Positions 1 to 10,019 are shown, counted from the first letter of the stretch. The stretch is DNA of 64,000 nucleotides from CAWCUK01 sp963798775 (GCA_963798775.1 CAWCUK010000004.1:856130-920129); one strand, 5' to 3'. The notes: a model not told the origin generated them from the sequence alone. Program-made: numbers and translations.

Positions 1-161
1 ATGGATTTAGCATTAGTCCCCTGTTGTTTTGCTAATAATTGTTAGCTTATAAATGAAGCTGCTTTATCTTTAGAAATAAAAACATTCGGATATTTTTCTT
101 TAGTTTCAAAAATAAAAAGAATTCTTTTTATAGTATACAAAATTTTTATAAATCACAATAC

Positions 162-1121
162 TTAATTCGGAACAGTTTCCACCGAGATTTTTCCGAATCT
201 ATTTTGATAAAATGCGACGGCTATTATTCCTACAAGAACAGCAAACCATAATGTTACTATTCTAATTATAAATGTTGAAGCTACGGCTAGATCTTTGGAA
301 TAGCCGTTCTTTATAATCATAAAAGTTAAAGATCCTTCGGTTACACCCAAACCGCCTGGCAGCATTGATATAGCGCCTACAATAGTTGCGAACGCATAAC
401 TGAACGCGGCCCACAGATAGCTGACATCAATTCCAAAATTAACTAGAATTATATAATATCCCAAGCATTCAAGTCCCCAGGAAATTAAACTTAACAAAGT
501 CATATAAAATAAAGGCACCGGCCGCAGCATAATATAGGAACTTTCATATGCCTGGTGAATTGTGGAAAGATGTTTTTTCAAAAAATTAACTTTTTCTAGT
601 TTTGTAATTATTTTTAAGGCAAATTTTCTTTTGCTCATAATAATTATTAAAAGAAAAAAGAATATTGAAACACCTATTACTATTGTTCTTCCGTAGTTAA
701 ACAGATACGCGCCTATCAATGCAATAATCATTAGGGAAACGAAATCTGTTATTCTTTCCATTAAAATAATCGGCGCGGTTTTACTTACAGGAGTGTTATT
801 TATTTCTTTTACAAGATACGCTTTTAATAATTCTCCTACTTTCCCGGGTGTTATGCTCATAATTAAACCAGTCATAAAGATTGAGAATGAATCAATCTTT
901 TTTATTTTAGCGCCGATTAAATTTAGATAATAATCCCATTTTAAAAATCTTGAAAAGAAGTTGGAGAAAGAAAGAAAAAGTAGAAGCGGAAGCAGAAGCC
1001 AATTGAATTTCTCAAACGCTGATAGCACTTCCGTAAAATTACCGTAAAATGAAAAAGCTAAATATATTAATCCGGCTGACGCTAATGATAATAATATTTT
1101 TTTTTTAAGCTTTTTAAGCAA
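162..1121 (-). CDS. UPF0104/lysylphosphatidylglycerol synthase-like integral membrane protein
   Basis: Predicted polytopic inner-membrane protein of 319 residues in the UPF0104 (LPG synthase transmembrane, flippase-like) family. About eight hydrophobic segments cover most of its length. The family signatures SITPGKVGELLKAYLV (about residues 89-104) and a late SMLPGGLGVTEGSL segment (about 252-265) are visible. The aminoacyl-transfer domain of true MprF is absent, so a role in lipid or glycolipid handling is family-level inference only. It starts one base after the stop of maf, so SpoIID-like, maf and this gene form a minus-strand run. The family assignment is secure; the substrate is unknown. 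A second paralogue lies at 31047-32036. Confidence 0.85.
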   Translation of the reverse strand: MLKKLKKKILLSLASAGLIYLAFSFYGNFTEVLSAFEKFNWLLLPLLLFLSFSNFFSRFLKWDYYLNLIGAKIKKIDSFSIFMTGLIMSITPGKVGELLKAYLVKEINNTPVSKTAPIILMERITDFVSLMIIALIGAYLFNYGRTIVIGVSIFFFLLIIIMSKRKFALKIITKLEKVNFLKKHLSTIHQAYESSYIMLRPVPLFYMTLLSLISWGLECLGYYIILVNFGIDVSYLWAAFSYAFATIVGAISMLPGGLGVTEGSLTFMIIKNGYSKDLAVASTFIIRIVTLWFAVLVGIIAVAFYQNRFGKISVETVPN

Positions 1122-1122
1122 T

Positions 1123-1701
1123 TTAGACTACCTTCAGAAGAGATTGATATACTTTTGTTAGCGGAAGTCCAACCACATTATAATAATCTCCTTTTATACC
1201 GCTCACAAATACGGCGCCAAAATCATCTTGTATTCCATAAGCGCCTGCTTTATCCATAGGACTGCCGGAATTAATATAATCTAATATTTCCCGTTTATCT
1301 AATTTCCTGAAAGTTACCGAAGTTTTTTCATAATCAGTAATAACTTGTTTAGTTTCAGAATTATATATTGTAAAACCTGTATATACTAAATGAGTTTTTC
1401 CGCTAAGTTTTTTTAATATTTTTTCCGCGTCTTTTTCATCTCTGGGTTTACCTACTACATGCCCGTCAATTACAACAATTGTATCAGCCGTTATAATTAT
1501 TCCGTCTTTAACTTTTTGTTTGGCGCCTTCCAGTTTTTCTTTAGAAAGACGTTTTACTATTGATGCCGGTTTTTCATTATCTCTTACTTGTTCGTCAACA
1601 TCTACATGTAAGGTTTTAAATTTTAAATTTATTTGCTCTAAAAGTTTTCTTCTTCTCGGTGATTTTGATGCTAGTATTATCGGCAGTTTAGTCTCTATCA
1701 T
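1123..1701 (-). CDS. maf: Maf family nucleoside triphosphate pyrophosphatase
   Basis: Cytosolic house-cleaning pyrophosphatase of 192 residues, the normal family length. The N-terminal signature LASKSPRRRKLL (residues 10-21), the catalytic-site region TADTIVV with Asp73, and the later SPMDKAGAYGIQ segment are all present. The last resembles the YhdE-type (dTTP/UTP) subgroup, so those substrates are the likely ones. The start codon overlaps the 3' end of the upstream SpoIID-like gene by 14 bases and its stop abuts the flippase-like gene, which suggests translational coupling within one transcript. Intact. Confidence 0.93.
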   Translation of the reverse strand: MIETKLPIILASKSPRRRKLLEQINLKFKTLHVDVDEQVRDNEKPASIVKRLSKEKLEGAKQKVKDGIIITADTIVVIDGHVVGKPRDEKDAEKILKKLSGKTHLVYTGFTIYNSETKQVITDYEKTSVTFRKLDKREILDYINSGSPMDKAGAYGIQDDFGAVFVSGIKGDYYNVVGLPLTKVYQSLLKVV

Positions 1702-2933
1702 TGTACCTCATAATTTTGGTTCCCGGGAAATAATGGGATAATATATATTTATAATCATATCCTTTTTGTGACATGCCTATTGATCCCCACTGACAAAGTC
1801 CTACTCCATGGCCGTTTCCTTTGCCTATTATATTAATTTCGGAATTATTAAAATAAATATTAAACAATGTACTTCTTAATATCGATCTGTTATCGGCGGT
1901 TCTTATTATGCTTCGTATTTTGTTGCCGTATAATTTTACTGTTTCTCCGCCGGATAAATCTATTTCCAATTCATCTACTCTGCCTGAAGGAAAACGGTTA
2001 TTGATTTTTATTTGAATAATTCTTTCCGCGGAATTTATATCATATCCTGATGTCTTTAATCTTTCCAAAAAAGTTTTGTCGGAATAAGTTTCTTCCCATT
2101 CAAAATTAGGCGCGATTGAACAAAATGGATCATTACCGTCTTTAATGCTTCTCAAGTAAGGTTCATCGTTACTGCTAAAAACATTCAGAGCCTGCTTCTG
2201 TATAACCTCCGCAAGCCGCATGGTAAAAAGTTTTTGCGGGCATATTATTATATGAAAGTATTTTCCCTTCGGTTTCATCGACTGCTTGATTTGAAATAGT
2301 AGTCTCGGCTTCAACTCCTCCGTAAACCTGGTCTCTTACATCAGGATAAACATCAAATAAATTATTGCTTTCATTAATTTTCATAATAGCATAAGTACGC
2401 GCGCAAATTGCAAATGCTTTAAGAGCTTCGTAATTTTCTTCATCTTTACCAACGGGCATTTCTTTGGAAATTACTCCTTTTAGATATTCCTGTAAGTCTA
2501 ATGTATTAATAATTAAGATTTTATTCCGGACAGAAGTTAAATTTAATTTTCCCCTATATCTTTTTTGATGATAAATAAATACGTGCCGGTTCTTTTCCGG
2601 GAATAATTCAATCTTCTTTAAAGAATAATTTTTCCCTTCGATCAAAGCGTCAATCTTATCACCATTTGGAATAAATTTCACTTTATTGCCGGCCATTAAA
2701 TTTTTTGTTATTCTTTCGTCTAAAACAAGATTGACCGGTTCTTCCGCGGTATATTCTACTGAAAAGTCCGAATCGCCTAGAAATACATGTATTTTATTTA
2801 ATGAATTTTGATTGTAAGAATTTTTGTGGATATTATCTACACGGCTGTCTTCACTTGTAAATTTTTTCGAACCGGAACATCCCGCGAAATAAATAAGTGC
2901 CAATAATAAAAAGATATATTTCAACGATTTCAT
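1688..2933 (-). CDS. SpoIID/LytB-domain lipoprotein, frameshifted
   Basis: Predicted envelope lipoprotein with a SpoIID (amidase-enhancer/lytic transglycosylase-like) domain. The N-terminal part (2175-2933) begins with a lipoprotein signal ending FAGCSG. It continues with YLKGVISKEMPVG and a block of the type RTYAIMK, then CGGYTEA, all typical of SpoIID proteins. It then runs into a stop, while the C-terminal part (from about 2190 down to 1688, another frame) carries NGHGVGLCQWG, the conserved SpoIID ending. Both parts together make a normal protein of about 410 residues, so one indel near 2185-2200 breaks the gene. In non-sporulating bacteria such proteins are thought to act on peptidoglycan. 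First gene of the run with maf. Confidence 0.85.
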
Positions 2934-3027
2934 GAATGATAATGTTAACTTTGCTGAGGAATAAAATTAGGAATGGATTCTGTAAACGCGGGAGTATAAT
3001 TAGAAGGAATAAAAATTAGCATAAAAA

Positions 3028-3429
3028 TTAACGGAACATTGCTTTTATACTTCCCCAAGTTTGTTTTACACCGGAAACACCGTTCAGTGTAACGGTAACT
3101 TCATTAGAGGTTGTTACCTGCTGATTGTTATCTACAATTTTTAATTGGTAATTAAAAATCATATCCGCGGTTTTATAAATATCTTCATCAACTATTTGAT
3201 AAAAGGATCCGCTGCCTTTAGGAACAACGGTTTTTATTTCTATGTATGAGCTTTGAGGAGTTTTTCTCATTATAACAAACTTCTGTACATTTTCTTCTTT
3301 CCCGGTCTTCCACTCAAGAGTAACGCTGTCTCCCCTGCTGCTGGCCTGCAACGGCAAATCAAGATATGCCCCCGCAAATGCGGTTGTAAAGAATATGAAC
3401 GCTAAAAATAATTTTGTATAAATTTTCAT
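3028..3429 (-). CDS. Small secreted protein with one fibronectin-III-like domain
   Basis: A 133-residue protein with an N-terminal signal peptide (MKIYTKLFLAFIFFTTAFA) followed by a single beta-rich region whose pattern, VTLEWKTGKEENVQKFVIMR followed later by YQLKIVDNN, resembles a fibronectin type III fold. The ATG at 3429 is preferred over an in-frame GTG at 3447 because it starts exactly at the signal peptide. No catalytic motif is seen. It may be an extracellular accessory protein; the function is unknown. Confidence 0.6.
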   Translation of the reverse strand: MKIYTKLFLAFIFFTTAFAGAYLDLPLQASSRGDSVTLEWKTGKEENVQKFVIMRKTPQSSYIEIKTVVPKGSGSFYQIVDEDIYKTADMIFNYQLKIVDNNQQVTTSNEVTVTLNGVSGVKQTWGSIKAMFR

Positions 3430-3544
3430 ACTTAGAATATATTTCACAAGATTAGAATTGTCAAGTATTTATTTTCTTATCTCAGCATTAAAATAATAAA
3501 TTTTTATAATAAAAACACCACCCTATGCTATACTTGAAGTCATA

Positions 3545-4900
3545 TTAGTTTACAACAGATGAGTCTTTCCATTTTCCTTTTTTGAATTTAAAATAAATTA
3601 CGGATGAATAAATAATTATGTAGCAAGGTAAAGCAACCCATGCCCACGTCAGGCCTAATGCCAGGTATACGCCTAAAAAATAAGCTAAAGGCACAAATAT
3701 AACCAGAACAGAAATTACCTCGGCCGACATAACAAATAAAGTTTTACCCGCCGATTGTAGTCCGTTAGCAAGAACTACGCCTGTAGCATAAAATATTTGA
3801 GCAAATCCCGCTACTCGTAAAGCCGGAGTAGCGGTTGCTATTATTGATTGATCTGTAGTAATCATTAATAGAACAATCTGAGGGAAGGCTATAAAAATTA
3901 CTCCCAATGTTAATGTATAATATGTGGCGATTTTCGCGGTTTCAAATCCATATATTTTTGCAAGATTAAATTTATGAGAACCTAAATTATTTCCGACTAA
4001 AGTTTGTACCGCGATTCCGAATCCGAAACATGGCAGTAATGAAATAAATAATGTACTGATTATTGCCTGCGTGGCTGCCTGTTGTTCTGTTCCGATTAAA
4101 CCGGTGATCGCGACAAACATTAAAAAACCTACTAAAATAAAAATATTCTGGAAAGATACCGGGAGAGATATTTTGTATATGCTTTTTATAATGCTCCAAT
4201 CAATTTTAAAGTTTTTGTGTAAGCGATATTTATTTCTGAAAGAAGGGAAAAAAGCAATACTAGTATAAAAAAATACATCAAAAGTTGTGGCTAAAGTAGA
4301 GGCTAATCCTGCTCCCGCTAATCCCATCCGAGGTGCCCCGAAATTTCCATAAATAAAAACAGTATTTAATGCGATATTAAGAAGATTAGTTATTACGCCC
4401 GAATACATAAAGATTTTTGTCTTACTTATACCGAAATAAAATCCTCTATAAGAAACAGAAATTAAAAAGAATGGAATTCCCAGGAACCGGTAAAAGATAT
4501 ATTCACCGGCGTATTTTCCCACAGTCGGATCTGCGGCAAAGAAAGAACCGATATGGTGAGCCGCGAGTAATGCAATTGAAGCCACTATACTTCCGATTAC
4601 TATTCCTATTATTAAAGAATTGCTTAAAGTAACCGCGCACGCGTTATAATCTTTTTCTCCGTATTTTCTAGCCACTATTACATGAGTTCCGGTTGCCAGG
4701 CTGGAAAAAAAACTTATTAATGCCCAAGTAGCTAAAACACCCAAACCCATGGCGGCCAGTGCGTATTTAGCTTCTGCAAGTCTTCCTACCATCGCGGAAT
4801 CTACCAATGAAACGATCATTTGTGTAGAAAGCCCGGCTATTGCTGGCAGCGCTAGATTTAGTATATTTTTATAGTAACTGTTTACCGGAAGAATTTTCAT
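3545..4900 (-). CDS. MATE family efflux transporter
   Basis: Cation-coupled multidrug/toxin extruder of the inner membrane, about 452 residues with some 12 hydrophobic segments. The N-terminal region LNLALPAIAGLSTQMIVSLVDS with MVGR shortly after, and the second-half repeat SLPVSFQN, are typical MATE motifs. An upstream in-frame extension to 5044 adds a lysine- and isoleucine-rich tail not found in the family, so the ATG at 4900 (MKILPVNSYYKN) is chosen. It stands alone between divergent genes. The substrate cannot be told from sequence. A second MATE gene lies at 51807-53144. Confidence 0.9.
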   Translation of the reverse strand: MKILPVNSYYKNILNLALPAIAGLSTQMIVSLVDSAMVGRLAEAKYALAAMGLGVLATWALISFFSSLATGTHVIVARKYGEKDYNACAVTLSNSLIIGIVIGSIVASIALLAAHHIGSFFAADPTVGKYAGEYIFYRFLGIPFFLISVSYRGFYFGISKTKIFMYSGVITNLLNIALNTVFIYGNFGAPRMGLAGAGLASTLATTFDVFFYTSIAFFPSFRNKYRLHKNFKIDWSIIKSIYKISLPVSFQNIFILVGFLMFVAITGLIGTEQQAATQAIISTLFISLLPCFGFGIAVQTLVGNNLGSHKFNLAKIYGFETAKIATYYTLTLGVIFIAFPQIVLLMITTDQSIIATATPALRVAGFAQIFYATGVVLANGLQSAGKTLFVMSAEVISVLVIFVPLAYFLGVYLALGLTWAWVALPCYIIIYSSVIYFKFKKGKWKDSSVVN

Positions 4901-5205
4901 ATTTATTGAAGTATAAGTTGATTTAAATAAATAGTTTTTCTGCGTTATAAAAAATAAGTCTAAAAAATTCAGCTTTAAATTAATGATCTTCATAATGATG
5001 ATAATCACATAAATGAAGACTGGAAAGATAAAAATATTAGACATAAAAAAAATTAAATTGTATAAATATTCTACTTAAACAATTATTTATAAGTTTTTTT
5101 GTTTCAATAGATTATAATACCCAAAACCTTACTTGACATTTTAGCTAATTTTTTGGAATTTCAATATACTTTTCCAAACATGATTCAATCTTAACAGGAG
5201 GTCCT

Positions 5206-6672
5206 ATGAAAATATCTCGTACTTTTTCTTTCTTTTTATTAGCACTTGTATTTTTTTTACCCAGCGTTCATTCACAAACAATGGACGGAAACTGGAGTGT
5301 TGATTATGTAACTGATGATAATAGCACAAACGGCACCGGCTACAATACCCCTTCCATCGGTGTAGTAAATGAAAATACTTTTGTCGCTTTAGTGCAGAGA
5401 GAAGCTAATTCCTCTTATGAACCCACTTCTTTTTTAGTTGGATATACTAATGCTGATTCAGCTGTCGGAAGACTAGGGACTTACGCATACGGGTCTTCAA
5501 TTAGAGGTTATGAACAACAATGGACTAGTGGTTTTGATGCTGTAAACATGTATCAAGCTTTCGATATCGCGGTTACTCCTGATTCTTTAATCTATGTGGC
5601 GAATAATGATCCAAATAGAAATATTCTTGTATTCAAACTTTCTGCTGATTCTATTGTTTCCACAGATTATAGAATGTCTACCGGGACAGATTCTATTTGG
5701 GCGGTTGATGTTGATGCGCAAGGATATGTTTATGTTACAACTATCGCCGATTCCGGGACAGCCGGGAAGGTTTTAGTATTTAATGGTTTTGATCTTGATC
5801 CTAATTGGGCGTTACTTCATTCTTCAACTCCTGTAGCGTCCATCACCGTTCCGGATGCGGGACAATTAAGAGGCGTTGCCGTTAATTCCGCAGGAACTGC
5901 TTTATATGTTTCTAATTATGATGCTAAAAAGGTTTATTGCTACACAGGCGATCCTGTTTCAGGTTTCTCTTTAAATAATGGTTTTGATTTTACTTTTACG
6001 GATACAAAAATAGCCTCCGATTCTACCGAATTACTTCCCGGACCTTGGGGTTTAGGCTACATGAATGATAAAAATATTCTCTTTGTTGCTGCCGACGTAG
6101 ATTTTCAGTTAACTGCAGGATATGAGTACGGTAAAATTTTCGCGTTAAATCCTAACAATGGTTCTATATTGGATACTATTGATGTAGCTGAATGGAACTA
6201 TTCTGTGGATAGTACTTATTCTAATCACAGTACCGGCCATGCTTCCGGCTATACTTCTACTTACAATGTAGCTTTTGATAATAATTATAATTTATATTCA
6301 CAATCTTATTACGGTTGGACTGTGGAGAAATGGATGTACGATGGAACTTTACCGACAATCGAATTAACAATTACAGCCGTTGAAAAAGAAAATAATTTAG
6401 TTCCTTCTCAATTTTCTTTAGGCCAGAATTATCCGAATCCGTTTAACCCTGCTACGACTATTAATTTCTCGGTTGCTAAAAGTTCTAATATCAGCATGAA
6501 AATTTATTCTATTACAGGCCAATTAATCGGAACTTTAATTAATTCTAAAGATTATGCTCCGGGTAATTATAAACTTTCTTTCGACGCTTCAAAACTTGCT
6601 TCCGGAACTTATATATATGTTCTATCCGATGGAAGCAGGCAATTAACTAAAAAAATGATTCTGCTTAAATAA
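5206..6672 (+). CDS. Secreted beta-propeller-like protein with T9SS type A sorting domain
   Basis: Secreted protein of 488 residues. It has a signal peptide (residues 1-23, ending VHSQ) and a body with repeated motifs such as DSLIYVANNDPNRNILVFK and GTALYVSNYDAKKVYCY, which suggest an NHL/YVTN-like propeller. The C-terminal module of about 85 residues contains QNYPNPFNPATTINF and ends SGTYIYVLSDG plus KKMILLK. That is the type A signal for T9SS export and surface processing. A strong AGGAGG ribosome site lies seven bases upstream of the start. The next gene is another T9SS cargo but a terminator separates them. The ligand is unknown. Confidence 0.85.
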   Translation: MKISRTFSFFLLALVFFLPSVHSQTMDGNWSVDYVTDDNSTNGTGYNTPSIGVVNENTFVALVQREANSSYEPTSFLVGYTNADSAVGRLGTYAYGSSIRGYEQQWTSGFDAVNMYQAFDIAVTPDSLIYVANNDPNRNILVFKLSADSIVSTDYRMSTGTDSIWAVDVDAQGYVYVTTIADSGTAGKVLVFNGFDLDPNWALLHSSTPVASITVPDAGQLRGVAVNSAGTALYVSNYDAKKVYCYTGDPVSGFSLNNGFDFTFTDTKIASDSTELLPGPWGLGYMNDKNILFVAADVDFQLTAGYEYGKIFALNPNNGSILDTIDVAEWNYSVDSTYSNHSTGHASGYTSTYNVAFDNNYNLYSQSYYGWTVEKWMYDGTLPTIELTITAVEKENNLVPSQFSLGQNYPNPFNPATTINFSVAKSSNISMKIYSITGQLIGTLINSKDYAPGNYKLSFDASKLASGTYIYVLSDGSRQLTKKMILLK

Positions 6673-6685
6673 TTAAATTTTATAG

Positions 6686-6715
6686 CGCCAGAATTAAGAA
6701 CTCTGGCGTTTTTTT
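6686..6715 (+). terminator. Rho-independent terminator after the first T9SS cargo gene
   Basis: A 7-bp perfect stem CGCCAGA/TCTGGCG with a 9-base loop is followed directly by a run of seven T. It sits 14 bases after the stop codon of the gene ending at 6672. Confidence 0.85.
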
Positions 6716-6802
6716 ATTAATGCTTAAATATAAAAGGAGGTTAACAATTACAATAACTGCATTAATTTTATTTTTCTAAAAAACTAATCAAGGGAAATAG
6801 CT

Positions 6803-8668
6803 ATGAAAAAAACATTAACAAAATTTTTCTTCGTTTTATTTGCTGTTTTTTTAGCAAATAATAGTTTTGCCCAAAGTTTTGTTCGAGTCGGTGAAGTTCA
6901 TTTACCAAGTTTCGAAAACGGCGGTGTTGGTAATATGGTTGCCGGTGTTGACTTAGACGGCGACGGACAGCAGGAAATTTATGCCGTCAATAATGATGTA
7001 TCTGATAATGGAAGTGAACTTATTCCTAAACTATATAAATATGAATTTAATTGGCATACAAATGTATGGGATTCGGTTTGGTCAGCGACTTTAAACATTC
7101 CTTTGCAAAACACATGGCCGGCGTTAACATACGGTGATTGGGATAAAGACGGAAAGATGGAAATAATTTGGGGCCCTGTAAATAATACTAGCGCCGCAAA
7201 TCCTACACCGCCGCGTATTGTTGTTTTTGAAGCTAAAGGTGACGGCAGTGATGTAATGGGTGTCCCGGATCCTATTAATGCCGGAAATTACCTGCCAAAC
7301 GCACAGTGGGATTTAGGTGTTGCTTCAATGGGTAATCTACGTCCAATTAAAATGGTTTTAACTGATATTGATAATGATAATCAAAATGAATTGGTTTTTG
7401 CTACCAGAGCGGGAGATTATTCTTTCGGAGTAGTTTCTGTTACAGATATTCCGGATAACGGTGACGGATCGGAAATTTGGAATTTAGAATTTTCCGGTGC
7501 TACAGGTACAATGTATGATATGGCTGTAGTTGATAGTACCGCTTATTTAATTCAATCTAACGGAGATGTAATACCTGTTACTTATGAGAACGGTTCATAT
7601 ACTGTTCAGCCTGCGGTACCGGGGGCTGCAGGTGGTGGTTCATGGTGGTCTGCTTGCGTTGTGGATTTAAACAAAGATAATTCTAAAGAAATTGTTGTTG
7701 CCAGCTGGGATGCAGCTGATCAGCATGTATATCTATTAAATGTAGACGGTGCTTCCGTTATTTCTACTCCTATTGCTGATTTATCGGGATTGCTTGGATC
7801 AGCAGGTAGAATTTATGGCGGTTCTGCCGGTGATTTAGATGATGACGGGAATTTAGATTTTGTTTTCGGAAGCCGTGACGCTTCTCCGAATGCCGCTATA
7901 GTTAGAGTTTCCTATAACGGCGGCCAAATTGATCAAGAAGCTAGTTATTCAAGTGCTATTATCGATCAAGGATTTGGTAACGGCGGACGCTGGATGCATA
8001 TTGCTATAGCAAATGTAGATGCAGATCCGGCTAATGAAGTTGTTTATGGAGATGGTTTTCAAGATACAAAACAACCTTTGGTTATAATTGATCCTACCGG
8101 CAATCTTCCTGTTGAATTAGCTACATTCTCCGCAGCTTCAATCGGCGGAAAAGTTGTATTAAATTGGCAAACCGCTACCGAAAAAAATAACGGCAGTTTT
8201 GAAGTTGAAAGAAAAGCCAATGACGGAAAATGGAGTACTATAGGACGTGTTCAGGGAAACGGTACTACTACAGAATCACATAATTATTCTTATACAGATG
8301 AAAAACCTGTTGACGGAATAAATTATTATCGTTTGAAACAAGTAGATTTCGACGGTACTTTTGATTATTCTAATGAGGTAGAAGTAGACCTAACTTCTCC
8401 AAAAGAATACAGTCTAAAACAAAATTATCCTAATCCATTCAACCCATCTACTACAATTAATTTCTCTATCGCAAAAGAAACTAATGTTACTTTAAAGATA
8501 TTTAATTTAGTAGGTGAAGAAGTTGCCACTTTGATTAATAACGAAGTTAGAAACGCCGGTTCTTATGATATTCGTTTTAACGCATCTAATCTTGCGAGCG
8601 GAACTTATATTTACAGATTGCAGGCAGGCAACTTTGTTATGTCTAAGAAGATGATTTTAATGAAGTAA
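6803..8668 (+). CDS. Secreted FG-GAP/VCBS-repeat protein with T9SS type A sorting domain
   Basis: Secreted protein of 621 residues with a signal peptide ending SFAQ. It has integrin-like FG-GAP/VCBS repeats with calcium-binding style loops (GVDLDGDGQQEIYAV, GDWDKDGKMEIIWG, TDIDNDNQNELVFA, GDLDDDGNLDFVFG). A fibronectin-like region follows (LNWQTATEKNNGSFEVER). The C-terminal T9SS type A module has QNYPNPFNPSTTINF and ends KKMILMK. Such proteins are usually surface adhesins or carriers for extracellular enzymes; no enzymatic domain is seen. An AAGGGA ribosome site precedes the start. Confidence 0.87.
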   Translation: MKKTLTKFFFVLFAVFLANNSFAQSFVRVGEVHLPSFENGGVGNMVAGVDLDGDGQQEIYAVNNDVSDNGSELIPKLYKYEFNWHTNVWDSVWSATLNIPLQNTWPALTYGDWDKDGKMEIIWGPVNNTSAANPTPPRIVVFEAKGDGSDVMGVPDPINAGNYLPNAQWDLGVASMGNLRPIKMVLTDIDNDNQNELVFATRAGDYSFGVVSVTDIPDNGDGSEIWNLEFSGATGTMYDMAVVDSTAYLIQSNGDVIPVTYENGSYTVQPAVPGAAGGGSWWSACVVDLNKDNSKEIVVASWDAADQHVYLLNVDGASVISTPIADLSGLLGSAGRIYGGSAGDLDDDGNLDFVFGSRDASPNAAIVRVSYNGGQIDQEASYSSAIIDQGFGNGGRWMHIAIANVDADPANEVVYGDGFQDTKQPLVIIDPTGNLPVELATFSAASIGGKVVLNWQTATEKNNGSFEVERKANDGKWSTIGRVQGNGTTTESHNYSYTDEKPVDGINYYRLKQVDFDGTFDYSNEVEVDLTSPKEYSLKQNYPNPFNPSTTINFSIAKETNVTLKIFNLVGEEVATLINNEVRNAGSYDIRFNASNLASGTYIYRLQAGNFVMSKKMILMK

Positions 8669-8694
8669 TTTTATTTAATTATTTTCTACATATT

Positions 8695-8726
8695 AAAGCC
8701 GGACTGAAAATACGTCCGGCTTTTTT
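8695..8726 (+). terminator. Rho-independent terminator between convergent genes
   Basis: Arms AAAGCCGGAC and GTCCGGCTTT form a near-perfect 10-bp stem with a 9-base loop, followed by six T on the plus strand. It lies between the T9SS cargo ending at 8668 and the minus-strand lipoprotein ending at 8725. Confidence 0.87.
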
Positions 8727-9390
8727 AATTTAAATTATATGAAGTTAAAGTTTCTCTGAATATTATTTTATTATTCTTTTTTGTAATCCAGCCTGCGTAA
8801 CCGATATTTACGGAATATAACAACTGAATCTCTTCCCCGTTTTTATTTTCGGTACTGAAAACGATACAATAAATTGTTCGACCGCTTTTCATTCTAATCG
8901 GCTTATATAATTCTGTACAAGTCCATTTCCATACATCATCTTCTGAATAAGAATGAGAAACACTGTCATATACATATCTTTTTTCATTAAACGTATCGCC
9001 GATATAAACAGGATATTTTCCCCACATTTTTGCGGCGTTTAATGTATCGGAGTTATTTACTTCTCCATAATGCCAAAGCCCGTCATCTTCCAACCGAACA
9101 AAATTTTCTCGTAGCAAAACAGAATCTCTGAAGACATCCCAGGAATATACTTCCTTCCCATCAGCAATTTTTTCCATAAATTGCTTTGCGGTAATTTTTA
9201 TATTTATTGTAGTATCAACAATAGCTAAAGAATCTATAAAAGTTGAATCGACGTAATGCCATTCATTTCCTACTGTCAGAGGTTGGATATTTCCTTTTTC
9301 TTCTGGCGGATTAACCGCTTCATCCTTTTTACAACCGAAAAGAATAAAAAATATTATAATTGAAAAGAAGTAAAGAATATTTGTTCGCAA
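8725..9390 (-). CDS. Hypothetical lipoprotein
   Basis: A 221-residue protein with a lipoprotein signal peptide and lipobox (ILFGCKKDE, Cys at residue 20). The mature part is rich in aromatic and charged residues (GNEWHYVDSTF, KWTCTELYKP) and resembles small outer-membrane or periplasmic lipoproteins of Bacteroidota with no known domain. It lies 26 bases downstream of the cytochrome-like lipoprotein on the same strand, so the two probably share a transcript. Function unknown. Confidence 0.65.
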   Translation of the reverse strand: MRTNILYFFSIIIFFILFGCKKDEAVNPPEEKGNIQPLTVGNEWHYVDSTFIDSLAIVDTTINIKITAKQFMEKIADGKEVYSWDVFRDSVLLRENFVRLEDDGLWHYGEVNNSDTLNAAKMWGKYPVYIGDTFNEKRYVYDSVSHSYSEDDVWKWTCTELYKPIRMKSGRTIYCIVFSTENKNGEEIQLLYSVNIGYAGWITKKNNKIIFRETLTSYNLN

Positions 9391-9416
9391 TTGGCCCTCA
9401 AAATTTATTATAATGA

Positions 9417-9824
9417 TTAATTATTTTTCGCGCCTTCTGCGATCCATGTTTTTATTCCATTTATCTGGTTTGTTGTAAGAGGCGGATAACCTGCGGGCGG
9501 CATTGGTGTTGTTGCCGACAAACCTTCAATTGACCATACTAGTTTACTATTTTGTGGTTCTCCCGGGAAAACAATCGAGGCATCCGCTGTTACGTTAGAC
9601 CATGATGTTAAACTTAAGCCGCCGGCTCTATGACTATCATCATGACAAGCAGAGCTGGAACATTTAACATTAAATATTGGCTGGATATATTCCTGGTAGC
9701 TTACGTTTTTATCGGGAATAACTTTCTGATCTAGATCCTGCGCGGTAATTGTATCTTTACAACCGGAATAAAAAATTACTAACGCGAATATTATAAGGAA
9801 TAAAATTGGGGCAATGTTCTTCAT
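9417..9824 (-). CDS. Cytochrome c-like lipoprotein with a CX4CH motif
   Basis: A 135-residue predicted lipoprotein (lipobox YSGCKD). It has a compact domain starting YIQPIFNVKCSSSACHDD and ending in a PPAGYPPLTTNQINGIKTWI segment. This layout matches the small planctomycete-type cytochrome C domain found in many Bacteroidota and Planctomycetota. The presumed haem-binding motif is CSSSACH, that is CX4CH rather than CX2CH. A conserved Met-Pro-Pro near the C-terminus (TPMPPAG) could supply the second axial ligand. Likely an envelope electron carrier, but haem binding is inferred. It precedes another lipoprotein. Confidence 0.72.
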   Translation of the reverse strand: MKNIAPILFLIIFALVIFYSGCKDTITAQDLDQKVIPDKNVSYQEYIQPIFNVKCSSSACHDDSHRAGGLSLTSWSNVTADASIVFPGEPQNSKLVWSIEGLSATTPMPPAGYPPLTTNQINGIKTWIAEGAKNN

Positions 9825-9900
9825 AATTACTCATTTGTTTAATACTCTCCTAAAATAAAGGCATAAATTATATTATGCAATGTAAATTAACTTTGAAAGG

Positions 9901-9931
9901 TTGACTAACATCCCAAACTTATATATTTTTG
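9901..9931 (+). promoter_or_regulatory. Bacteroidota-type promoter of tRNA-Ala
   Basis: TTG at 9901-9903, a 20-base spacer and TATTTTTG at 9924-9931, which is an exact TAnnTTTG. This matches the primary sigma factor consensus of Bacteroidota. It ends 15 bases before the tRNA. A similar arrangement is found before the tRNA-Ser at 54341. Confidence 0.7.
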
Positions 9932-9946
9932 CTGGACAATTTTTTT

Positions 9947-10019
<73 letters not shown>

